This document shows, in pieces, positions 56,983 through 64,000 of a DNA stretch of 64,000 bases; position 1 is the first letter of the stretch; every line of letters starts with the position of its first letter. This stretch comes from Bdellovibrionales bacterium (lineage in GTDB: Bacteria; Bdellovibrionota; Bdellovibrionia; Bdellovibrionales; Bdellovibrionaceae), in contig JADJOV010000002.1 in assembly GCA_016713585.1 (NCBI GenBank), positions 434,001 to 498,000 of the forward strand, given 5' to 3'. The translations under genes and the position numbers were made by a program. The notes under the pieces are model-generated. The model saw only the letters and a program-made list of their open reading frames with translations, made no database searches and was not told the DNA's origin.

Positions 56983-57893
56983 GATTTTCGTGGATTTTGA
57001 TGCTTTTACTTAGTGGGTGCACTTGGCTTCGAACCGGTCTAACAAACTATTTTGGTGAAAGCAAAGATTATGAAAAGCTTCCGAATATCAACACCTTTTA
57101 TAAGTGGGACCCTCCACAGTATAATGTAGGATCAGATCCAAACGCTGATGTAATCCACAATGAGTTTACCCATACTTTTCAAGTACGGTATAATGAGAGA
57201 AATCCTACATGGAAGATTGATCCCAAAAGAACAGCAATTCTTGTCGTTGACATGTGGTCCGATCACTCTTGTTTAGAATTGGAAGAACGGGGAAAGCAAC
57301 TTGCGCCGAAGTTAAATAATTTTATTAGCACAATGAGAGATCGGGGCTTTTTAATAATCCACTCCCCCTCAGAAACTGAAGTCGACTTCTATAAGCAAAA
57401 CCCTTTTTTCGAATCTAAGTTGAAATCCTTACCAAATTATACCGAAACACCTCCGACGAAACAAATTGTTCTTCCAGAAACAATGTTTGAAACGCCCATC
57501 ACTGGTTGGAAACAAGGTAAGACGGATTGGTTTTTGGAGTGGCGGGGATGTAAAAGCGAGTTGCAACGCCCATATTCAAGAGACCGGAGCAAAGGTTGGT
57601 GGCCATCCGCCCAAACCCCTTTAATTCCTATTGAGAAAAAGGATTACTACATAGGTGACCAACGACAAGACCTACTTAAAATTCTTAACTTCCATAAGAT
57701 CGACACCGTGTTGTATACCGGAGTACATGCTGATGTTTGTATAGTTGGCAGACAAGGATTTGGAATGCCTATATTGAGAGCACGTGGGCACAATATCGCT
57801 TTAGTTAGAGACCTCAGCGACACGACATTTGAAATGGTTAAACCCATCCTGAATAGGGAAGAAAAAAATGGAATGGTTTGGTCGGTGGATTGA
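56979..57893 (+). CDS. Isochorismatase-family hydrolase predicted as a lipoprotein
   Basis: The protein of 304 residues starts with a lipoprotein signal peptide (MRFSWILMLLLSGC; lipidated Cys14), which is unusual for this normally cytoplasmic family. The hydrolase part has the Asp of the D-K-C triad in ILVVDMWSDHSC (near residue 91) and the nucleophile Cys in YTGVHADVCIVGR (near 250). The insertion FLEWRGCKSELQRPYSRDR may form a lid. Close relatives hydrolyse amides, so it may deamidate or cleave an exported glycan or peptide. It is translationally coupled to asnB. The frame is intact. Confidence 0.75.
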   Translation: MRFSWILMLLLSGCTWLRTGLTNYFGESKDYEKLPNINTFYKWDPPQYNVGSDPNADVIHNEFTHTFQVRYNERNPTWKIDPKRTAILVVDMWSDHSCLELEERGKQLAPKLNNFISTMRDRGFLIIHSPSETEVDFYKQNPFFESKLKSLPNYTETPPTKQIVLPETMFETPITGWKQGKTDWFLEWRGCKSELQRPYSRDRSKGWWPSAQTPLIPIEKKDYYIGDQRQDLLKILNFHKIDTVLYTGVHADVCIVGRQGFGMPILRARGHNIALVRDLSDTTFEMVKPILNREEKNGMVWSVD

Positions 57894-57958
57894 ATATGTT
57901 ATAGCACCCACGGTAAATTCTAAAAGTATCCTTAATGCGACTATAAAATAGGAAAAAA

Positions 57959-60230
57959 ATGATCTTAGTTACCAGCCGATCCTTTTATATCTACTTTCTT
58001 TTTACCTGCGCGGTGCTTATTTCTGATCTTTCTGCGTTTTTGCTTCTCGGTCACATAAAAAACCTTCACTTTTATTATCACTGGCTTGATCTTTCAATCT
58101 TTGCTCTTTTGCTATTCTTTCTAAGAGGGAAAGTAAGATATCTCGGTCAGTTATCTAAACTTGAAATTAGTTCAATCACCATTCTAATTATCTTAATGAC
58201 ACTTTGGAAATTGCCAGTTCCTGACAATTCAACCGACACAATCTACTATCATTTGTTTTTGCAGCGGCATTACTTCCAAGATAATATCAATCATAATTTC
58301 TTTCCTGCCTACTTCGGGACCTATCTATTTCCCCTTGCTTACCGACTATTTGTCGTTTTCAATCAGCTTCTAGGTCATAGACTCGGTGTCATTCTAAACT
58401 CAGCTATATATTTCATCATGTTTCAGCAGGTTCATATGATTCTTAAACAACTTATCGATCCAGAGGGCGATCGGAGAGCAGGCTTTCGACTTCTTTTTTT
58501 CCTGAGTTTCTCTGTGATTTTTATCGAAAATGTAACTGTTTTATTGTCAACCTATTTGGTTGATATTCTATATCTACCGCTCTTGCTCGAGTTGTTTTCT
58601 CAATTGTTACATAGACCAAAGAAAAAGAGCGAACACAGTTTTGCTTTTCAGGTACTTCTTGGCAGTCTTGCTACATGCATGAAGCTGACCAACATAGTCC
58701 TTGCCGCTCCATTTATTGTCTACCAAGGGCTTCACTTCATGAGGCAGAAAAAAAGTGCTTTTACTTTTCTAACCGCTATTTTGTCGACGATACCGATAGT
58801 GTTCTATTCGCTTTATAATTTTTTTATTGTCGGCGATCCAGCCTTTCCTATGTTAAATAGAATTTTCATTCAAGCTATTATCCATCTTTTTTTATTAAAG
58901 AGCAGACCAAGTATCTCATGGGTCCCTCAAGTATTTGGGACTATTTATCTTACCCCTTCACGATTTTTACGACGCCACACTCCCTTGTGAATTTTGGTGT
59001 CTATACTGGACGAATTACCCTCGCCTATATGGCCTCCATTCTTTTTTGTTTTTTCCTTTGTTTTAAAAGAGTTCGAAGTGCTTTAACCATTAAATTGGAT
59101 TGGTTTGTGCTCTATTTAGGTATTCTCTTTCTCTGGATTGTATCAACTGGATACTTACGATATGGACTGTTTGTAGAAATTCTTTCTGGAATTATTGTGG
59201 TATATCTGATCCATTTTTTTCGAGGCCTATCACTTGGTCACAAAATCCTTGCTTCTCTTCTAAGTGGTCTCCTCGTGCTTCAGTTCCTATGGGCGGCCCA
59301 TATTCTCTATGTGAAAAATCTCGATTGGTCTTGGAGACCCTCTTTTTTTGAAAACAGAAATAATTATCTTTCTAATTCGAAGCAAGTTCTTAATGATTTT
59401 GAGTCCAGTATTGATTCGAATAAAATTGATGAAATTGATGTATGGTTCATTTTCTTCTTCAACGTTGGGCACGCCTTGTCTATTAAGAACAACGTCCCCA
59501 TTATAAATATAGATTTTGCTTCACCATTCCTCCCGGGTTGGGACAAAATGGAATCCATTACGAGTGGCATTCAAGACAATTTCAAAAAATATAAGGATAA
59601 GTCTATATATACGGTTGTAAAATTCGATCAATTTGGAAAGTTATTAGATAAATTAAAGAGGTGGGATATCAGAATCCGGAACTACAGCATAGTAGGGTCC
59701 CCAGTCATATCGGTAAACGATCGCTTAGTTCTCGTTAGTTTGGAATTGAATACTCCTCTGATCCAAAAATTCGGCGAAAACCTTATAAATGACCCTTCTT
59801 TTGAGGTGAGTCCGTCTTTATGGCTCTATGACAGTACTGAAAGGCAAATCGAAGAAATGGCGACTCCGTCAGGTAAATTTTGCCGCGAAAGCTAAGCTTG
59901 GAAAGAACCTGGTACAAAATGTAAAAGTTGATCCTTTGAGTATTTCAAGTACTCTCTCTTGTCCAGGTCTTGTGATCACAAGACCGATGGCCAACTTCAA
60001 ATAAATTGGCAGGCAGACGCCGGATTCTTAAGCGCTTCAATTGAGGTCTTTAGCACCACAAAAGAATGGCAACCTCATGAAACCTATTTTTTAGCCCTGA
60101 GGGCGCAAACCAAGCGACTGTGTATATCTCAGCCCGTGATAACGAATGGACTTGCTTTGACAACGTTTCTTTGCAAAAAGTAAGCTTTGACGGAAATATA
60201 CTGGATGTGCAGAATGAATCATCTCAATGA
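57959..60230 (+). CDS. Polytopic membrane protein with C-terminal soluble domain, GT-C-like (four frame breaks)
   Basis: The reconstructed protein has about 755 residues and about 11-12 membrane helices. An acidic first loop (DNSTDTIYYHLFLQRHYF) is compatible with GT-C glycosyltransferases. Breaks are near 58862 (one T missing), 59893, 59975 and 60100. Repair restores HSSYYPSFFIKEQTKYLMG and later FSASIEV-type beta segments including INWQADAGFLSASIEV and NEWTCFDNVSLQKV, suggesting a carbohydrate-binding-like end. The stop overlaps the next ATG as ATGA. Donor and acceptor are unknown. Confidence 0.6.
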
Positions 60231-60974
60231 AGTTGAGGAAAACAGAAGAAACATTACAATTCAATAGCGAGTGTCTATGATAAGCACTATTCAAGCGAAT
60301 CGGCTATCGCCTATAGAAATTGTATTTTTGATGCCTTTCTATCTGATATTGATTTGCAGAATCAGAAGATGTTGGATGCCATGTGTGGCGGCGGTGAGAG
60401 CTCGGGTTATTTTATCGCAAAGAAGAATGTCCAAGTTTTTGGAATTGATATATCTGAGAAGCAGTGTGAATTTTTTAAAAGTAGATACCCTTCAGTTTCC
60501 GTTGCCTGTGGGTCAATTTTAGATACGCCGTTTGACGATAATACATTTGATTTTATTATTACCGAGTCACTCCACCATTTACATCCTTATGTTAATGGTG
60601 GAGTTAATGAGATTACTCGCATTTTGAAACCTGGTGGGTACTTTATGGTTTGGGAACCGAATTCGGGATCTTTTTTCGATATGGTTAGGAAAATTTGGTA
60701 TTCTGTTGATCGAAAGTTTTTTGAAAAAAACGAAGCCTCTATTGATTTTCAAAAATTAGTGAAAGACCATTCACATCATCTGGAGCTCGTTAAAAAGCAA
60801 TTTGGTGGAAATGTTGCTCACCTGTTTGTGATGAATAGCATGCTATTCAGAATTCCCGTCGCTTTTGTAAAAATTTATGGCCCTTTTTTTATTTTTATTG
60901 AGCTTCTTTTGAATAGAATTCAGTTTAATTTTGTCTCTTGTTGGGTTTTGGGATTATTTCGAAAGAGTCAGTGA
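60227..60974 (+). CDS. Class I SAM-dependent methyltransferase (one frame break)
   Basis: ATG 60227 overlaps the upstream stop. An extra T near 60278 breaks the frame; repair gives VYDKHYSSESAIAYRN joined to the SAM motif LDAMCGGGESSGYFIA, then FGIDIS, LDTPFDDNTFDFIITESLHHL and ILKPGGYFMVWEPN. The corrected length is about 248 residues, with a hydrophobic C-terminus that may be membrane-associated. It probably methylates a glycan or lipid-linked sugar. Confidence 0.75.
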
Positions 60975-61058
60975 AATTTTAATTTAATAGTTTATTCTTC
61001 TCCGCTCGAAGGACCTATTTGATTGACATTAACGACGGGCTTTAGTTGACTGTATCAC

Positions 61059-62967
61059 ATGGTTTCATTCCGTGTCGTGGTGGCAATTTGTGTTCTTTTA
61101 ACCACACTTTCCCTTAGCTTTTTTCAGATCTTGAGACAGTCGAAGGCTCTTTCCATGATATGGGACGAGGATAGCTACATAGCCGCCGCCGCCCACATAT
61201 CCCAAAGGTATTCACTTGATGTAAACTTTGAGGTTCCTCCGTTATCAAAAATTTATATGGCGCTATGGGTACCATCAAAGTTCGAAGCTTATACAATACC
61301 TATAGAGGATAACGTTCGAGCCAGTCATGGAAATATGCCACTCGTCTATTTTGACAAGCTCAATGAAGAAGAGAAGAAAGAGCTAATGCAAGCTGTGAGA
61401 AATGGGCAAGTACTTCTTTTTAGCATGAGCCTTCTATTGATTCTGGGTTATACGTTTTTCTTGCTTAAACTCGTTAATACCACACGGTGGTTAACCTGGT
61501 CGCTTGTGAGTGCTGTCTTGATCTTATCGCCACAGTTTTTCACCTGGACGACCATTGCTTTCACCGATGGAATGGTTATATTCGTGCTTTCCGTTATTGC
61601 AACATTTTCCCATTTCTTTTTGAGCAAGTGTATTGCTTGTTCGACACGACGACAGAATCTCATCCATTTTTGCTTTGGAATCCTAGTTGGACTTGCAATG
61701 CTTTCAAAGGGAAGCCTTGTTGGTTTTGGAGTCGCTTTGCTACTTTCGTGGGTTTTTGCCAGCTATCTTGCTACTAGGCGTTTTTTCTTGCCACTTGTTG
61801 TTTCAGTCGCTGGAGTCTTGATTTGTCTTCACGCCTGGACACTTCCGGATCATCTTCTTTGGATGGATTTGGGATCTAGTCGCCTCACCTACCGACAATG
61901 GGGTAGCTTCTTCGCAAAGAGCTGGGGACAAGAAACTGGCCTCCTTATGTCTTTAGTCTTTTTGCTAAATAAGTGTTTCATTATCCCCGATATTTTTCCC
62001 AGTATTATTTCATTCAATTTAAATATCGTTACATCGAATTTACAAGTGATCTTCTTGGTAAGCAGGTTGACCAGAACCTATTTTATAGCATCGTCTATTT
62101 TTCTTGAAAACTTCACTTTCGGAATTTGTTTTGATTTTTAGTTTTTTTCTTTTTCCACTTTATGTGGCCCGAAAAAGAATCTGGAAGCCAGAGAATGTCT
62201 TTTTTGCATTATGCATCACAGGATTCATTGCTTTTTTTCTGATAAGTAAAATTAAAATCTCCTTTCACTATTTTGTGCCATTCATACTGTTGGGATATTT
62301 TGGGCTTGTGATGATGGTCGACCAGTCTTTTCGACTTGACCTCAAATTTAGAGTATATATCCCACTGTTTCTGATTCTGCTATTCTCTCAAGTAACAATG
62401 TTTAATAGAAATAGTCCCAATTTCTTGAGTCAGTCAAACCCCCTAATCGATTACATGGGTGGTACACTGAATAACCTGAGTGTGTTGGATGATAATGGCC
62501 AGGAAAATGGTAGCACTCAGGAGGAGGCTAAAAAATTTGCTCCCTTTCTATGGGTTCATAACACCGCACCAGAATGGCATTACTACGATCCTCCACTCCC
62601 AACAGTTGACTGCCTAAACGGTGAAACCTTTACTTTCGCAACCGCCGCCCGAATGGTTAAACCTAGTGAGACATATTTGACCTATCCCCTTGTAGGCGAG
62701 ATTGAGAAACCCTTTCATCGGACGGGGCAGTTAGGCCTTTTCTTCAAATCTTCCTGCAATCACCATAAACAGCTTCTTCAGTTTCTGAATTCGAAATTTG
62801 GTCGCCGATCCGAATGGGAAATCAATTTGATTCCGCAGCCAAAATCACTTGTGATCGCTTGTAGAGACTCAATGTCTGAATATATTGTTCGCGAATCCGA
62901 GCGTGATTTGGACGAAAGCAATACTATTTTGCGCGGTTTGAGTACCATTCCCCCGACTATGGTATAA
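61059..62967 (+). CDS. PMT/ArnT-like membrane glycosyltransferase (two frame breaks)
   Basis: The protein has about 635 residues with about 10 helices. The first periplasmic loop, IWDEDSYIAAAAHIS, has the Asp-Glu pair of GT39/ArnT-type GT-C enzymes that use polyprenyl-phosphate sugars. Breaks lie near 61995 and 62097; the middle frame reads FKYRYIEFTSDLLGKQVDQN and leads to LSEFVLIFSFFLFPLYVARKRIW. The soluble C-terminal part (about 62460-62960) has Trp/His-rich segments. The end may lie further on, because a frame from 62955 (TKVRFVSIPKYVHSF) looks coding; a break near 62955 cannot be excluded. Confidence 0.68.
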
Positions 62968-63177
62968 CCAAAGTGAGATTTGTCAGTATTCCTAAATATG
63001 TGCATTCGTTTCGATTCAAGGATCCAAATGCCGATTGCAGTGGCCTTTTCCTTTAGGCGTTTCGTCGATGGCGCACAGCATTGGTCACCCTGTCGATTTC
63101 ATTGTTTGCAACAGGTCGTCCTTTTTTGCTATTAGACGACATAGGATTAAGTTGATCCTTTTTAAAAGGTGGCACAC

Positions 63178-64000
63178 TTGAGTTTATCGGTTATCATCCC
63201 TTGTTATAATGAGAACCCAGAGGTTCTTGAACGCACAGTAAATAGAACTTGCGAGTCATTGGACTCGGTTACTGGACTGACATATGAAGTTATCGTTGTT
63301 TTTGATAAATCCGAGAGATCCTATGACCATCTGAATCTTAAACATACCAGAATAATTAAGCATGAATACAATCAGAGTTACAGCGCAAGTCTAATGACTG
63401 GCATAATCCACTCCAAGTATCCCATGATTGGCATTACCGATTCAGATAGGACCTATCCTGTCGAACGATTTCATGAATTTGTAGAGGTAATGAGCTCTGG
63501 CTCTGATATGGTTATTGGACGGCGAGCTTGGAAAGATATCCCTGCAGTTCGGCTACCGGCAAAGTATATTTTGCATCAATTTGCCTGTTTTATGGCGGGT
63601 CATGATGTCATAGACTTAAATACGGGCATGCGAATTTTTAACAAAAATTTTGTACTGAAATATCGTGGTTTATTTCCAAAGCGATTTTCTTTTACGTCAA
63701 CTTTAACAATGATTTCATTAACAAATGGTTTAAGAGTTAGGTCTATAGATATTCATTACAAAGAAAGAATTGGTAGATCGAGTATTAAACCCATTTCTGA
63801 TACGGTTAGATTTTTCTCGTTGGTTCTTCGTCTCAGTCTTTTTTTTAATCCTCTTAAGGTCTTTATCCCCTCAAGTTTTTTGTTTTTGGTTTTGGCCGTT
63901 GCGAGGGGAATCCGCGATGTTAGCATCGCAAATGCGCTTGGAGGCTTGTCTTTGGTCTTGTTTTTCATGTCATTTCAGATTTTCTTCTTCGGCCTGCTGG
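63178..64000 (+). CDS. Family 2 glycosyltransferase, dolichol-phosphate-mannose-synthase-like (3' partial)
   Basis: A TTG start at 63178 has AAGGTGG about 7 bases upstream. The frame is open to the window edge (274 codons). The GT-A domain reads SVIIPCYNENPEVLERT, VIVVFDKSERSYDHL and IGITDSDRTYPV (the D-x-D), then VIGRRAW and LNTGMRIFN. IHYKERIGRSSI and the hydrophobic C-terminal helices (VFIPSSFLFLVLAV, then LVLFFMSFQIFFFG) are typical of polyprenyl-phosphate sugar synthases. It would supply the lipid-linked donor for GT-C enzymes encoded just upstream. Confidence 0.8.
   Translation, partial: MSLSVIIPCYNENPEVLERTVNRTCESLDSVTGLTYEVIVVFDKSERSYDHLNLKHTRIIKHEYNQSYSASLMTGIIHSKYPMIGITDSDRTYPVERFHEFVEVMSSGSDMVIGRRAWKDIPAVRLPAKYILHQFACFMAGHDVIDLNTGMRIFNKNFVLKYRGLFPKRFSFTSTLTMISLTNGLRVRSIDIHYKERIGRSSIKPISDTVRFFSLVLRLSLFFNPLKVFIPSSFLFLVLAVARGIRDVSIANALGGLSLVLFFMSFQIFFFGLL

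Noticed and set aside
2000..62110. Programmed ribosomal frameshifting as an explanation of the frame breaks
   Set aside because: Breaks occur in too many unrelated genes, go both ways and lack slippery heptamers with downstream structure; homopolymer error is simpler.
1..64000. tRNA, rRNA, CRISPR arrays, prophage or intact insertion sequences
   Set aside because: No cloverleaf, spaced-repeat array, integrase or transposase was recognised in any frame.

Overview
The window looks like a chromosomal segment of a Gram-negative bacterium, most likely a Bdellovibrio-like member of the Bdellovibrionota. This is an inference from three things: lipoproteins with a phenylalanine-glutamine-asparagine-cysteine lipobox, a CFI-box exported protein, and an FHA/PP2C signalling block beside housekeeping genes. 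No rRNA, tRNA, CRISPR array, insertion sequence or prophage is visible.

Layout. (1) 1-8474: an FHA / double-FHA / PP2C-like operon, a converging alkaline-phosphatase-superfamily lipoprotein, an ExbB-ExbD pair, a glycine-rich lipoprotein and an unknown exported protein. (2) 8536-16400: housekeeping genes, namely a diacylglycerol/polyprenol kinase-like protein, pssA, asd, truA, rplM and rpsI with a terminator, interrupted by a CFI-box protein, an outer-membrane barrel and a PilZ protein. (3) 16547-18411: an exonuclease and a GT4 glycosyltransferase, then a gene-free stretch with a very unusual C/G-rich patch at 18783-18855. (4) 19038-24192: a tightly packed four-gene operon (small PqqD-like protein, radical SAM-GNAT fusion, family 5 solute-binding protein without a permease, hybrid histidine kinase with two receivers). 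This is the best candidate for an undescribed system. (5) 24506-64000: a large surface-polysaccharide (O-antigen type) locus.

How the polysaccharide locus works together. Genes 24506-29137 encode a CDP-3,6-dideoxyhexose route of the CDP-ascarylose type. gmd and an rmd-like reductase would give GDP-D-rhamnose, and ugd would give UDP-glucuronate. Several GT2, GT4 and polytopic GT-C-like transferases assemble the chain. A Wzm/Wzt ABC exporter is followed by a methyltransferase with a coiled-coil tail, as in O-antigen systems that cap and measure the chain. A Wzx-like flippase is also present, so more than one export route, or a mosaic locus, is possible. A minus-strand unit of 13 genes runs from 54944 down to 41211. 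A divergent plus-strand unit starts with asnB at 55070.

Quality caution. Several dozen genes, including essential ones (pssA, asd), carry one or more single-base frame breaks, usually in homopolymers, and three carry in-frame stops. Repairing one base restores a family-typical protein in nearly every case, so uncorrected sequencing error is the likely cause rather than gene decay. Such genes are reported over their full reconstructed span, with the break positions stated.
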